From: Desulfobacula sp.
Lineage (GTDB): Bacteria; Desulfobacterota; Desulfobacteria; Desulfobacterales; Desulfobacteraceae
Reading direction: 5' to 3'
Length of the DNA: 39,307 nt
Assembly (NCBI GenBank): GCA_012031875.1
Contig: JAAUSZ010000014.1
Location: 1-39,307, forward strand
Shown: positions 16,900 through 26,959 of the stretch, piece after piece
How the letters are laid out: each line of letters opens with the position of its first letter
Numbering within the stretch: position 1 is the stretch's first letter
The notes under the pieces: generated by a model
The model's database searches: none
What the model was told of the DNA's origin: nothing
The model's input: only the letters and a program-made list of their open reading frames with translations
Position numbers and translations under genes: made by a program

Positions 16900-16922
16900 C
16901 TAAAGGGGCATAAATAAAAAAA
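16900..16922 (+). repeat. Short repeated motif after the RelE-type toxin
   Basis: CTAAAGGGGCATAAATAAAA plus further A, nearly identical to 14259-14282. Here it overlaps the expected start region of the YdcF-like gene. Confidence 0.6.
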
Positions 16923-16958
16923 TACGTTCTGATCGTCGCGGTCCTGGCGGCCGGCCTT

Positions 16959-17519
16959 ATGGCTCTCTACCCGGCAGCCGCAGCCTGGCTGGAGTATACT
17001 GAACCGCCGGCGCCCTCCGATGCCGTTGTCCTGTTCGTGGGCCCGGATTACACCGAGCGGAAAAAAGAAGCCTTCCAGCTCCTGGAAGAAGGGTATGCGG
17101 CCCGGATTCTCATCCCGGCCCGGAACATCATCCTCACCAAAGCCGACCCCAAAACACAGGACACGGAATTTTACCTCCCGGTCCAACCGGGCTGGAGCCG
17201 GTACCCGGACTACTATGAAAACACCCACGTGGAACTCCTGGAAGCCAAAAAAATGATGGATGCCGCAGGCCACACCGCTGCCCTCCTGGTCAGCTCACCC
17301 TTTCACATGAGGCGGATCAGCCTGATTTCAAAAACGGTTTTCCCGGACGAAAAATACCAACTGACCTTCCGGGGCAGCCGCTATGTCCGGACCGTCGGCT
17401 TTTTCTCCCTTTTCCAGCCGCTAAAGACGCAACAGGTTTTCAAAGAATATCTCAAGATCTCCGGCTTTTGCCTGTACCGCCTCTATGAACGGGCAAAGCC
17501 CTCTGCAATGGAAACATAA
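16959..17519 (+). CDS. YdcF/SanA-like (DUF218) envelope protein
   Basis: The DUF218 core is visible: [52 protein letters not shown] and [16 protein letters not shown]. Members are membrane-anchored and linked to envelope polysaccharide metabolism, but the reaction is not established. The track start ATG 16959 cuts through a hydrophobic helix: upstream in the same frame reads KKYVLIVAVLAAGL, directly after AAAGGGG and an ATA codon at 16914. The true start is therefore probably at 16914, either as an ATG misread as ATA or as a non-standard start. It is the first gene of the polysaccharide run; gmd follows after 20 bases. Confidence 0.8.
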   Translation: MALYPAAAAWLEYTEPPAPSDAVVLFVGPDYTERKKEAFQLLEEGYAARILIPARNIILTKADPKTQDTEFYLPVQPGWSRYPDYYENTHVELLEAKKMMDAAGHTAALLVSSPFHMRRISLISKTVFPDEKYQLTFRGSRYVRTVGFFSLFQPLKTQQVFKEYLKISGFCLYRLYERAKPSAMET

Positions 17520-17539
17520 ATCCAACAAATGGAACCGTT

Positions 17540-18626
17540 ATGATGAAAAAAGCATTGATCACAGGGATAACCGGCCAGGACGGGGCCTATCTGGCTGAGC
17601 TGCTGCTCTCCAAAGGCTACGAAGTTCACGGCGTCAAGCGGCGGGCCTCTCTTTTTAATACGGACCGCATTGACCACCTCTACCAGGACCCCCATGAAAA
17701 AAACCGCCACATGGTCCTGCATTACGGGGACCTGACCGACGCCACCAACCTGATCCGCATTCTAAAAGAGATACAGCCCGACGAGGTCTATAACCTAGCG
17801 GCCCAGAGCCATGTCCAGGTCTCCTTTGAATCCCCGGAATACACGGCCGACACCGACGCCCTCGGCACCCTCCGGCTCCTGGAAGGCATAAGACTCCTGG
17901 GCCTGGAAAACAAAACAAAATTTTACCAGGCGTCCACCTCGGAACTCTACGGCATGGTCCAGGAAATCCCCCAGACGGAAAAACCCCGTTTACCCCCGGT
18001 CCCCCTATGCCTGCGCCAAACTTTATGCCTACTGGATCGTGGTCAATTACAGGGAAGCCTACGGCATCTACGCCTGTAACGGCATCCTCTTTAACCATGA
18101 ATCCCCCCTGAGGGGCGAAACCTTTGTCACCCGGAAGATCACCCGGGCCCTCTGCCGGATCTACCTCGGCATGCAGGACTGCCTCTACCTCGGCAATCTG
18201 AACGCCCTGCGCGACTGGGGACACGCCAAAGACTATGTGGAAATGCAATGGCTCATGCTTCAGCAGGACAGGCCCGATGATTACGTCATCGCTACAGGGG
18301 AACAGCATTCCGTCCGTGAATTTGTGGACTTCTGCGCCGGAGAGCTGGGCATGACAATCCAATGGGAAGGGCAAGGCATCAATGAAAAAGGCATCAACCC
18401 GGCCAACGGCAAGACCATTGTGGCGGTGGACCCGAGATATTTCCGACCCACGGAAGTGGAAACCCTCCTCGGCGACCCTTCCAAGGCAAAGCAAAACCTG
18501 GGCTGGGAACCCAAAATCACCTTTGAAAGCCTGGTCCGGGAGATGACCCGGTCAGACCTGGAGGAAGCCAAAAAAGACGAACTCTGCCAAAGGGCAGGAT
18601 TTCAGGTATTTAATCACAATGAATAA
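17540..18626 (+). CDS. gmd: GDP-mannose 4,6-dehydratase, two nearby frameshifts
   Basis: Converts GDP-mannose to GDP-4-keto-6-deoxymannose, the first step to GDP-L-fucose. It is an extended [23 protein letters not shown] (NADP site), [25 protein letters not shown], and the catalytic YxxxK in the second piece ([10 protein letters not shown]), then [19 protein letters not shown]. The track splits it near 17980-18000; adding one A (GAAAAAACC) and one T (GTTTTAC) restores [16 protein letters not shown]. Corrected length is ~362 aa, as expected. The two missing bases lie within ~12 bases, both in homopolymers. It overlaps fcl by 8 bases. Confidence 0.95.
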
Positions 18627-19620
18627 AACAGACAAAATCTTTATCGCCGGTGCTTCCGGCATGGTGGGCAGCGCCATTATCCGGAACCTGGTGAAAAAAG
18701 GCCATACAAACCTCATCGGCAGTGTTCATTCAAAAACCCTTGCCGAACAGAAAGATTTCCCCCTAAAGCGGGTGAGACTGGACCTTAAAGACCAGGCCGC
18801 CGTAAACCAGTTCTTTAAAACCGAAAAACCGGATTATGTCTTTCTGGCGGCTGCAAAAGTCGGGGGCATCCATGCCAATAGCACATATCCGGCTGAATTC
18901 ATCCAAGACAACCTATTGGTCCAGACCCTGGTGATCCATGCAAGCCGTGAAAACAAGGTCAAACGCCTGCTGTTCCTGGGTTCGTCCTGCATTTACCCCA
19001 AGCATGCGCCCCAGCCCATGAAGGAAGAGCATCTCCTGACCGGCCTGCTTGAACCCACCAATGAGCCCTACGCCGTTGCCAAAATAGCGGGCATCAAAAT
19101 GTGTGAAGCTTACAACCGGCAATACGGCACCCGTTTTCTGGCCGTCATGCCCACCAACCTCTACGGCCCCAATGACAATTTCGACCTTGAAACCTCCCAC
19201 GTCCTGCCGGCCCTGATCCGCAAATTTCACGAAGCCCGGATCAGCCATGCGGAAAAAGTCGTGGTCTGGGGAACCGGCGCCCCGCGAAGGGAACTTCTCC
19301 ATGTGGATGACATGGCCGACGCCTCGGTCCATATCATGTCCCTGCCGGATACCGTCGTGGACGCCCACTTCACAAACACCCCGGCGCCCTGCTTTGCCAA
19401 TGTCGGAACCGGCCGGGACTGCACCATCAAAGAACTGGCCCTGCTGGTCAAAGAAACGACAGGCTTTGAAGGCCGCCTTGAATTTGATACCTCCAAACCC
19501 GACGGCACCCCCTTGAAACTCCTAAATGTCTCCCGGCTTCAAGACCTTGGCTGGCAGGCAAAAATAACCCTGGAAACCGGAGTCAGGGAAACCTATGACT
19601 GGTTTGTCCGTTCCATATGA
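18619..19620 (+). CDS. fcl: GDP-L-fucose synthase
   Basis: A bifunctional epimerase/reductase that finishes GDP-L-fucose from the Gmd product. Motifs: [20 protein letters not shown] (NADP binding), [37 protein letters not shown] and catalytic [20 protein letters not shown], then [20 protein letters not shown]. At 333 aa it is intact and of the usual size. It overlaps gmd by 8 bases, and the pair is a standard module in O-antigen and capsule clusters. The presence of both genes strongly implies that fucose, or a sugar made from this route, is part of the glycan. Confidence 0.96.
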   Translation: MNKTDKIFIAGASGMVGSAIIRNLVKKGHTNLIGSVHSKTLAEQKDFPLKRVRLDLKDQAAVNQFFKTEKPDYVFLAAAKVGGIHANSTYPAEFIQDNLLVQTLVIHASRENKVKRLLFLGSSCIYPKHAPQPMKEEHLLTGLLEPTNEPYAVAKIAGIKMCEAYNRQYGTRFLAVMPTNLYGPNDNFDLETSHVLPALIRKFHEARISHAEKVVVWGTGAPRRELLHVDDMADASVHIMSLPDTVVDAHFTNTPAPCFANVGTGRDCTIKELALLVKETTGFEGRLEFDTSKPDGTPLKLLNVSRLQDLGWQAKITLETGVRETYDWFVRSI

Positions 19621-19653
19621 AACAGACCGGCATGAGTTCGTCCGCCATTTACC

Positions 19654-21030
19654 ATGAAAGCCTTTAAAAAACCGATCTTTTTAGGCCTCCTGCTGCTTTA
19701 TCCGACAATTGCCTTCTGCCGGGATTATTATATAGACCCAATGAATGGCAGAAATTCTAACAAAGGGACATCGTCCTCTTCGCCATGGAAAACCTTATCC
19801 GCCGTAAAAAAATGGGGGGAAGAAAAAGGGTTTAGAGGCGGCGACCATATTCTTCTGAAAAAAGACGGCGTCTGGGATGAAAAGCTATATGCCTATGGCA
19901 CGGGGGCAGAAAAGGAACCGGTCGTATATGGGGCCTATGGTTCAGGAGAAAACCCTTTGATCAGGAAGGGAATTTACCACCGCGACTACATGCATCGCTC
20001 AACCCCATTAAAAAAAAATGAATGGATCCGGTTTGAAAACCTTGTCATTGACGGTGCTGAAAACGGGGTTGATGCAAGGACGATTAATCATATCGATCTG
20101 AAAAATATCCGCATCACCCGTTGTGAAAACGGGATCATCCTGGCGTCAGAAACAGGCCTGCTTGAGCATTGGACCATGGAGGACGTTTTCATTTATGAAA
20201 ATAGAGGGCATGGTGTTTTTTGCTACACGGACATCAATGAGATGAGGGTCAAACGTCTATCCACCTATCATAACGGCAAGGATGGCGCTTCTTTCAGAAC
20301 AGGAGAAAACAACACGGTTGAGGATTCCGTTGCCTACGGCAATGGCGAGGATGGGTTTGATGTCGGAGGCTTCACAGGGGCTTTATCCTATAACCGCTGT
20401 ATTTCCAGGAACAACAAATCCGCAGGCTTCAGCATCAAGGCGAAAGGTGGCGGCAAGGCCGCCGGCCATATCCTTTACTGTCTTTCTCACGGCAATTTTC
20501 AAGGACTGGAAGTCGGCAATGAAAGCAACTCAACCGCTTATAACAGCATTTTTTTCAATAACAGCTTCATCGGAATAGACCTGATCAGCAGCTTTCAGCA
20601 TTCGATTAAAAACTGTATCATTTATAAAAATGGAGAAAATCCGGCTGAAAGAGGCTTCCAGGTATCTTACCGCAATCCGGGACAGCGTCTTGAACTATCC
20701 TCAAACTGCTATGGCAGGCATTCCAAAGACAGGAATATCTACCTGAAGCAGGAGAGACGGTTTGTCACCCTTGAGGAATGGCAGGGCCTATCCTTAAATG
20801 ATCCCCAGGATCCGAACAGCTTTACAGCAGATCCTGAATTTACAGACGCCTTTTCAGAGAATTTTACCCTGAAACCTTCATCCCCATGTATTGATACCGG
20901 CGAAAACATAAACCGGGCGCTAAGATTCGGCATCCACCCCGATTCTTCCTGGGTTCACTCGGTCAGGGTTCTGGATCAGAATCTCCATGGATCAGGATGG
21001 GAAATAGGCCCCTTTGTCTTCAGAAAATAA
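19654..21030 (+). CDS. Secreted right-handed beta-helix protein
   Basis: A 458-aa protein with a signal peptide (MKAFKKPIFLGLLLLYPTIA, cleavage after FC) and the start DYYIDPMNGRNSNKGTSSSS, typical of secreted parallel beta-helix proteins. Beta-helix rungs follow: NLVIDGAENGVDARTINHID, LKNIRITRCENGIILASETG, HGVFCYTDINEMRVKRLSTY, NNTVEDSVAYGNGEDGFDVG. Such folds occur in polysaccharide lyases, epimerases and binding proteins. I see no catalytic set that decides between them. Position between the fucose genes and the flippase suggests action on the exported glycan (inference). Confidence 0.82.
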   Translation: MKAFKKPIFLGLLLLYPTIAFCRDYYIDPMNGRNSNKGTSSSSPWKTLSAVKKWGEEKGFRGGDHILLKKDGVWDEKLYAYGTGAEKEPVVYGAYGSGENPLIRKGIYHRDYMHRSTPLKKNEWIRFENLVIDGAENGVDARTINHIDLKNIRITRCENGIILASETGLLEHWTMEDVFIYENRGHGVFCYTDINEMRVKRLSTYHNGKDGASFRTGENNTVEDSVAYGNGEDGFDVGGFTGALSYNRCISRNNKSAGFSIKAKGGGKAAGHILYCLSHGNFQGLEVGNESNSTAYNSIFFNNSFIGIDLISSFQHSIKNCIIYKNGENPAERGFQVSYRNPGQRLELSSNCYGRHSKDRNIYLKQERRFVTLEEWQGLSLNDPQDPNSFTADPEFTDAFSENFTLKPSSPCIDTGENINRALRFGIHPDSSWVHSVRVLDQNLHGSGWEIGPFVFRK

Positions 21031-21080
21031 CAAAAATCAACCGCTTCGACCCAAACCAGCCATAAGGACCAATCCGTCCC

Positions 21081-22583
21081 ATGCAGAATGATCAGTTTCT
21101 GGACAGCAGCCATCTGAAAAAAGATTTATATAAACGATCCGCCAGGGGAGGTATCACAACTCTTGGGTCACAAGCCTTTATCATTCTTTTTGACCTGGGC
21201 AGAGGGGCTGTTCTTGCAAGACTTCTTTCCCCTGAGGATTACGGGCTTCAGGGAATGCTGATCGGAATCATCAGTATTGCGCTGATATTCAAGGATCTGG
21301 GTCTTGGAACCGCCACGGTCCAGGAATCCAAAATCAGCCAGGCTCAGATCAGCAACCTGTTCTGGGCCAACAGCCTGATCGGGTTTGTGTCCATGCTGAT
21401 TGTGATGGCCTGCGGCCCCCTGCTCTCATGGTTTTTCAATGAACCCCGGTTACCGGGCATGGCCTTTGTCGTATCCATAGGCTATTTTTTTGGCGGGCTG
21501 TCTGTCCAGCACCATGCGCTTCTGCGCAGGCAAATGCTTTTTGGGCGTATTGCCGTTGTAAACATATCTGCAAATGTATTGAGTTCTTTAGTGGGAATTG
21601 GGCTGGGGTATTTGGGTTTCGGATACTGGGCGCTGGTTTGGATGCTGTCGTCCATGAATATTTTTTTAGCGGTTGGATTTGCCGCTGCAACAGGATGGAT
21701 TCCGGATCACCCTTCAAAACAAACAAGCATCAGAGGCCTCCTCAAAGTGGGAACCGATGTGGCTGCCTTGAACATTTTCGCCACCCTGGCAAAACATATG
21801 GATAAAATATTATTGGGCAAATTTACCAGCGCTTACAGCCTGGGGATTTACAACCGGGCCTTTACCTTTCTGAATCAAAGCAGCGGCAATATAAGGCTTC
21901 CACTGTTCAATGTCGCATTGCCGGCCATGTCTTCGCTTCAATCCAACCCGGACCAGTTCAGATCCTATTACCTGAAATTCGTTTCCATCCTGGCATTCCT
22001 CACAATGCCCTTTGCGGCATTCTGCTTTTGTTTTTCCGATGAAATTGTAAGGATTTATCTTGGACCGAAATGGATGGAATCCGCCCTGTTTCTGAAAGTC
22101 CTTTCTGCCGGCGCTTTTATCACGCCGGTTGTAACCGCCCTGGACCAGATTCCGCTGGCCCTGGGTCATTCAGCGCAATATCGGAATTCAGGGATCTTCC
22201 AGAATACATTTACAGTAATATCCATCTTTCTGGGAGTAACTGGTTTTGGGGCCATCGGCGCAGCCACAGCCATTTCCGCATCAAGCTATCTTTGCCTCCC
22301 GGTTTTCCTGCCCTGGACAACCCACGGCAGCCCGGTCAAACCAGTCATGTATCTGAGAACCCTCCTGGCGCCGGTTGCAGTGACGGGGATTCCGGTCCTC
22401 ATCACTGAAATTTACCGGTATGCATTTTCTGCCTCTTACAGGGCGGATATCGGCCTGGCTCTGTTTTCCGTCCTTTTCCTTTCTGTCTTTTTTATTACGG
22501 ATTATTTCTCAATCGGAACAGACCTCAGCATTACCCACAAAGCCTTTAGGGCCATCCGGACGAGGCTTTCCAGGCAAAATTAA
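21081..22583 (+). CDS. Wzx/WzxC-type polysaccharide flippase (MOP superfamily)
   Basis: A 500-aa polytopic protein that is expected to flip lipid-linked repeat units across the inner membrane. The start KRSARGGITTLGSQAFIILF and LLSPEDYGLQGMLIGIISIA are typical of the PST/WzxC group, followed by LGTATVQESKISQAQISNLF and the conserved helices GLSVQHHALLRRQMLFGRIA and LGKFTSAYSLGIYNRAFTFL. About a dozen hydrophobic helices run to the end. The gene is intact, preceded by a 50-base gap. With the Wzy-like gene at 24442 it indicates Wzx/Wzy-dependent assembly. Confidence 0.93.
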   Translation: MQNDQFLDSSHLKKDLYKRSARGGITTLGSQAFIILFDLGRGAVLARLLSPEDYGLQGMLIGIISIALIFKDLGLGTATVQESKISQAQISNLFWANSLIGFVSMLIVMACGPLLSWFFNEPRLPGMAFVVSIGYFFGGLSVQHHALLRRQMLFGRIAVVNISANVLSSLVGIGLGYLGFGYWALVWMLSSMNIFLAVGFAAATGWIPDHPSKQTSIRGLLKVGTDVAALNIFATLAKHMDKILLGKFTSAYSLGIYNRAFTFLNQSSGNIRLPLFNVALPAMSSLQSNPDQFRSYYLKFVSILAFLTMPFAAFCFCFSDEIVRIYLGPKWMESALFLKVLSAGAFITPVVTALDQIPLALGHSAQYRNSGIFQNTFTVISIFLGVTGFGAIGAATAISASSYLCLPVFLPWTTHGSPVKPVMYLRTLLAPVAVTGIPVLITEIYRYAFSASYRADIGLALFSVLFLSVFFITDYFSIGTDLSITHKAFRAIRTRLSRQN

Positions 22584-22586
22584 AAA

Positions 22587-23828
22587 ATGGAACACGAAAT
22601 GCACATTTTATGGTTTACCAATGCCCCGCTTGAGCCGTTGAAAAAAGAAATCGGAATGCCGGCAGGTGGGTCGGGATACTGGATGACTGCTATGCTGGAG
22701 CAATTTCAGGCCCAGAAAAAATTCAAAATCTCAGTTGCCACCCTAGCGCCTTATGCAGCCGTGCATAAACGGATCGGAGGAATTGAATACTACCTGATCC
22801 CCCAGAAGCAACACAGGTTTTTCCCCCCTTCCGACAGCCATTATCTTCAAAAATGCATGGCGCTGATTCAACAGATCAAACCGGATATCATTCATGTCCA
22901 CGGGACCGAGAAATTTTTTGGCCTTCTCAAAGAGTTTTTTCCCGGCATCCCCTTCCTGATCTCCTTTCAGGGACTTATCGGTCCGACATCCGAATGGAGC
23001 GCTTACTATGGCGGGATCAACTTGAAAATGGTTTTAATGATGGAAACCCTCAGAAGCTTTTTAAACGGCAGCTCTCCTTTAAGGGGGTATTTCCAGCTAA
23101 AGCGGCAGGTCAGGCCCGAACAGAAAACCCTCAAGCTCAACTCGTATTTTGAAGGAAGAACCGACTGGGACAGGGCATACCTGGAAACCCACAACCCAAA
23201 AGCGGTTTATTATTCCATTCCTAATATCCTCCGGGACTCTTTTTTTAACTGCCGATGGGACCCGGGCAGGATCGAGCGCCACCGGATCTTTGTTTCCAAC
23301 TGCCGGACGGCCAGAAGCGGCGCTGACTTGATGCTCAAGGCGTTTAAAACGATCAAGGGCCTATATCCCGGCTCAACCCTGTATATTGCCGGCACAAACC
23401 CGAAACTCAAAAGAGGATATCAAAAATATCTGTCGGATCTGGCAGGCCCGTTTGGCGGAGATTGTTTTTTTACAGGGTATTTAAGCGCCGACGAATTGGC
23501 TGAGCAGCTCTGCAAGGCCCATGTGTTTGTGCATCCCACATATATTGATAACAGCCCCAACAGCCTGGCCGAAGCCCTGGTGGTCGGAACGCCCTGTGTG
23601 GCTAGTTGCGTAGGGGGGAAAATGTCCATGATCCGTCACAATCATACCGGTCTCCTATTTCCAAATCATGATAAATATCTTTTGGCAGAGAGGATCAGGC
23701 AGATTTTTGATTCCGATGAACTTGCCGGGGCCTTAAGTCAAAACGGATGCGAGGAGACAAGAAAGAAGCATAATCGGCATTCAATTTTTGATCAGTACAA
23801 AACCATGTATGAAAAACTTGGCCAATAG
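22587..23828 (+). CDS. GT4-family glycosyltransferase
   Basis: A 413-aa GT-B fold enzyme. The N-terminal half has MHILWFTNAPLEPLKKEIGM, GGSGYWMTAMLEQF and KPDIIHVHGTEKFFGLLKEF; the C-terminal half has the donor-binding segment HVFVHPTYIDNSPNSLAEAL, VVGTPCVASCVGGKMSMI and NHTGLLFPNHD. The E/N-S-L-A-E-A-L pattern matches the GT4 EX7E region. The sugar cannot be predicted. A second in-frame ATG lies 12 bases in and may be the true start (MHILWF). It starts 3 bases after the flippase stop, so it is cotranscribed. Confidence 0.9.
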   Translation: MEHEMHILWFTNAPLEPLKKEIGMPAGGSGYWMTAMLEQFQAQKKFKISVATLAPYAAVHKRIGGIEYYLIPQKQHRFFPPSDSHYLQKCMALIQQIKPDIIHVHGTEKFFGLLKEFFPGIPFLISFQGLIGPTSEWSAYYGGINLKMVLMMETLRSFLNGSSPLRGYFQLKRQVRPEQKTLKLNSYFEGRTDWDRAYLETHNPKAVYYSIPNILRDSFFNCRWDPGRIERHRIFVSNCRTARSGADLMLKAFKTIKGLYPGSTLYIAGTNPKLKRGYQKYLSDLAGPFGGDCFFTGYLSADELAEQLCKAHVFVHPTYIDNSPNSLAEALVVGTPCVASCVGGKMSMIRHNHTGLLFPNHDKYLLAERIRQIFDSDELAGALSQNGCEETRKKHNRHSIFDQYKTMYEKLGQ

Positions 23829-23846
23829 CTTATAGCGTTCTTAATA

Positions 23847-24445
23847 ATGAGTCCTGCCGAAATAAAAGAAAAACTGCCTGTTAAATTTTTCTGGATTAAA
23901 AAAAAATAAGAATAAAATTCTACACTTTTTTCTCGATGCTGAACTCTTTCTGGTGGGGGATCCGTTTGGGAAAAAAATGTCAATTTGATGGCCGAACGAT
24001 ATTTTACAAACACCCGGGAAGCACCATCGTAGTAGGAGACCATTGCCGTTTCAACAGCCTGACGGTTTCAACCCAGGCAGGAATCAATAGGCCCTGCAGC
24101 CTCTGGACGAGCAGCCCCGAAGCCCGGATAATAATAGAAGAAGGTTGCGGTTTCAGCGGTACGGCAATCGCCTGTCATAAAAGCATTATCATCAAAAAAA
24201 ATGTCAAAATCGGCAGCAATACGCTTATCATGGATTCAGACCAGCACCTGGATGACCCCAGGGCTGGAATGGCAAAACCCATCGTAATCTCTGAAAATGT
24301 CTGGATAGGTTCCAACGCTATCATCCTAAAGGGAGTGGTGATTGGAAAAAACTCCTTAATCGCCGCCGGCAGCCTTGTTAACAAAGACATCCCGGAAAAT
24401 ACCGTTGCAGCCGGAGTTCCAGCCAAAGAAATCAAACGCCTATGA
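23847..24445 (+). CDS. Hexapeptide-repeat acyltransferase, probable N-terminal frameshift
   Basis: A left-handed beta-helix acetyltransferase, likely to modify a sugar. Hexapeptide repeats are clear in RIIIEEGCGFSGTAIACHKS, IIIKKNVKIGSNTLIMDSDQ and ISENVWIGSNAIILKGVVIG, ending NTVAAGVPAKEIKRL. The track starts at ATG 23936, but homologous-looking sequence continues upstream in the same frame (KIRIKFYTFFSMLNSFWW) to an A9 run, before which frame 0 from ATG 23847 reads MSPAEIKEKLPVKFFWIKKK. One extra A would join them into a ~200-aa protein of normal size. If that is wrong the gene starts at 23936. It overlaps the next gene by 4 bases. Confidence 0.78.
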
Positions 24446-25710
24446 ATTCCTGGAAATTTGTGTCGGCCATCCTTACGCTCAGCCTTGGATTTTTCGTCTT
24501 TGGGCAGAGCTGCCTGACTTTGCGGCCCACAGGAATTTTATTCCTTCCGGATATTATTGTTTTTCCCCCGTTTGTCCTTGCCATTGCAGGACTCCTGCTG
24601 GCGGCCGTTATCTCAATCGCTATCGGCGGCCGGCAAAAAAGGTGGGTCAAGCTGGGGTATCTGTTTCTGGGATTTTTAACGCTGCTTTCTCTTTTACAGG
24701 GCCATTTATTTTCCCTATATGCCATTCGCGAAGCCGTTTTCAGCCAGTACGGCATCGGTGTCTGGATGGCCTTTCTTTTGGCCATCCCGGCTTCGAACGA
24801 AAAATTCTGGGTCTATTTCCAGAGGCATTTTCTCTGGCTGTTCAATCTTTTATTATGCGTCCAAATTTTTGCCATCCTCCTGCTGATGAAGGGCAACGAA
24901 GGGCTGACGCGCCTCAATTTTTCAACTTCCGTTTCCCTTTTTATCCTTGCCGCCGGAATACTGCGTTCCGATAAAGCCTATTTCTGGTCCGGCCTGATTG
25001 GCCTGGGGCTGTTTGAAATGCACAGTTTCATTCACGACCAGCGGGAATCCTTTTTGCTCCCGTTTGAATTTATGGCCCTTTTCCTGCCGGTCTATCTTTT
25101 CAGGTCCTTTCATAGCCAGAAAGAAAAAAGATTTAACCGGGCCATGAAAATTATCTCACTGTTATACGTAATGATCATCGTTGCCGGCGGAATCTTTTTT
25201 ATGATGTCGGCCAAATACAAGAAAGCAGCGGAAATGTCTATGCTCACCAGAGATACCCGGTCATACGTTGTGGAGGACTACCTGGCAAGCGAGATGCTCG
25301 AACCCCGGAATCTTCTGCTGGGCAAGGGGGTAAACGGTTATTATAAATCATCGAGACGGACAATGCTCGGAGGGGCCGGGACTTCGGATGTCATTGAAAT
25401 GGGCTATCTGCAAATGATTTTAAATGTCGGCCTCTTGTATGTCCTGACCATGTTTTTGCTGGGGTTTTTCCCCTCCTTAAAGGCGATCTTCAAATCCAGG
25501 AACCCTTTGGCCGCCGTTGCCGGGCTTTGGATCCTTATCCGGCTGGCCAATATGGTTTATATGGCAAAACCCTCCACCAGCCTGGACTGGTTCCTGTTCT
25601 GGATCTGTATCGGCATTGTTCATTCAACCGGCTTTCCCGATATCGCCAATCGTCGGAGAGTACAGGCAAGACGCGGACCCCTTAAGTCCTCTTCGGTTTC
25701 CAGCAAATGA
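24442..25710 (+). CDS. Wzy-like polymerase / O-antigen ligase-family membrane protein
   Basis: A 422-aa protein with about ten to twelve hydrophobic helices and a larger periplasmic loop near residues 255-320 (AEMSMLTRDTRSYVVEDYLA, LLLGKGVNGYYKSSRRTM). The loop contains GxGxxGYY-like and a following VIEMGYLQMILNVGLLYVLT segment; the latter is characteristic of Wzy and WaaL-type proteins. Sequence divergence in this class is high, so the assignment rests on topology, loop and place among flippase and transferases. It starts inside the acyltransferase stop (ATGA) and overlaps the next gene by 4 bases. Confidence 0.8.
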   Translation: MNSWKFVSAILTLSLGFFVFGQSCLTLRPTGILFLPDIIVFPPFVLAIAGLLLAAVISIAIGGRQKRWVKLGYLFLGFLTLLSLLQGHLFSLYAIREAVFSQYGIGVWMAFLLAIPASNEKFWVYFQRHFLWLFNLLLCVQIFAILLLMKGNEGLTRLNFSTSVSLFILAAGILRSDKAYFWSGLIGLGLFEMHSFIHDQRESFLLPFEFMALFLPVYLFRSFHSQKEKRFNRAMKIISLLYVMIIVAGGIFFMMSAKYKKAAEMSMLTRDTRSYVVEDYLASEMLEPRNLLLGKGVNGYYKSSRRTMLGGAGTSDVIEMGYLQMILNVGLLYVLTMFLLGFFPSLKAIFKSRNPLAAVAGLWILIRLANMVYMAKPSTSLDWFLFWICIGIVHSTGFPDIANRRRVQARRGPLKSSSVSSK

Positions 25711-26912
25711 ACCTCATCATCATAGGAGAGACCATCGGATTCCCCATTGGGCTGGCTGCAACGGCAAGGGTTCGATGCCTTGCGAAAGCCCTGAAACGGG
25801 AAGGGCATCATATAACCATACTCAATACCATCGGACTTTCAGAAGCATATACCACGGCCCGGGCCAAAACGTCCGGGGTCTGTCAGGAGATCCCTTATCT
25901 TTTTTGCGGAGGCTATTCGGTCAGGCCTAGCACAAAAATCCAAAGACTGGTCGAAATGGCCATCGGCTACGCAAGGAGCCTTTTCATCATCGTCACACTG
26001 AAGATAACCGGAAAGCTCGACTGTGTCCTTCTCTACTCCCGAAGCCGGTTAATGGTTCGCTATTTCGGGGTGCTGTGCAGGATGCTGAAGCTTCCATTTG
26101 TGATTGAACTGTGTGAATGGCCCGAGGCAATCGGCGCAACCAGAGGCGACCATGGCCCCAAACCCAAACAATACAGCAGGGCAGTGGCAAAAAATGCCAC
26201 CGCCGTTATTCCGATTTCACACTATATTGCCGACCAGGTAAAACAACTGAGCCAAAACAAGCCCATTCCCTTTCAGATTATCCCCATTCTCTTCGATTCG
26301 GATCCCCTGCCGGGCAAAGGCACAGATAAATACATCCTTTATACCGGCTCCGCAGATTACGGGGATATCTGGAGGATTGTTCTTGACAGCCTGGCGCTGC
26401 TGCATGAGCGGGGTCTTGTTTTAGAAATGGTTATGACCTGTTCGGGAAAACCGGCTGCCGTTGAAAATTTAAGGCAATATATTACGAGAAAAAATCTGGG
26501 AAACCAGGTCCGGCATTTGGGATATGTCGATGATGATGCCTTCCAGGACCTGATCAACAGCGCCGCCGTTCTCATTGCCCCCCTTCCGGATAACCTCCAG
26601 TCCATTGCGCGGTTTCCGACCAAACTCGCTTTTTTCCTGGCCAGCGGAAGGCCCGTGGTGACAAGTGACGTGGGGGAAATCCGGTATTATCTGACCGATG
26701 GAAAGAACGCATTTGTCACATCAAGTGGTTGCCGGCCGACGGAATTTGCCGAAAAAATATCTACCATCATGATTAACGGCGAAAATGCTGAAAAAATAGG
26801 CCTGCAGGGAAGAAAAACAGCCTTTGAAAATTTTTATTACAAATCCCAGAGCAGATGCCTATCGGATTTTCTCGAAAATACAGTTTCCGCCTTTAAAAAG
26901 AGCGCCCGGTAA
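25707..26912 (+). CDS. GT4-family glycosyltransferase
   Basis: A 401-aa enzyme with GT-B features: MNLIIIGETIGFPIGLAATA at the N-terminus, PFVIELCEWPEAIGATRGDH, NATAVIPISHYIADQVKQLS in the middle, and the donor half YILYTGSADYGDIWRIVLDS, RHLGYVDDDAFQDLINSAAV, FPTKLAFFLASGRPVVTSDV and GEIRYYLTDGKNAF. P-T-K-L-A-F-F-L-A replaces the more usual E-x7-E, as in several GT4 subgroups that use K in place of the first Glu. Donor and acceptor are unknown. Intact and tightly coupled to the upstream gene. Confidence 0.88.
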   Translation: MNLIIIGETIGFPIGLAATARVRCLAKALKREGHHITILNTIGLSEAYTTARAKTSGVCQEIPYLFCGGYSVRPSTKIQRLVEMAIGYARSLFIIVTLKITGKLDCVLLYSRSRLMVRYFGVLCRMLKLPFVIELCEWPEAIGATRGDHGPKPKQYSRAVAKNATAVIPISHYIADQVKQLSQNKPIPFQIIPILFDSDPLPGKGTDKYILYTGSADYGDIWRIVLDSLALLHERGLVLEMVMTCSGKPAAVENLRQYITRKNLGNQVRHLGYVDDDAFQDLINSAAVLIAPLPDNLQSIARFPTKLAFFLASGRPVVTSDVGEIRYYLTDGKNAFVTSSGCRPTEFAEKISTIMINGENAEKIGLQGRKTAFENFYYKSQSRCLSDFLENTVSAFKKSAR

Positions 26913-26959
26913 TTTCCATCTTTTGCTTCGTCAAGTGCATATTAACTCCTTATATATTT

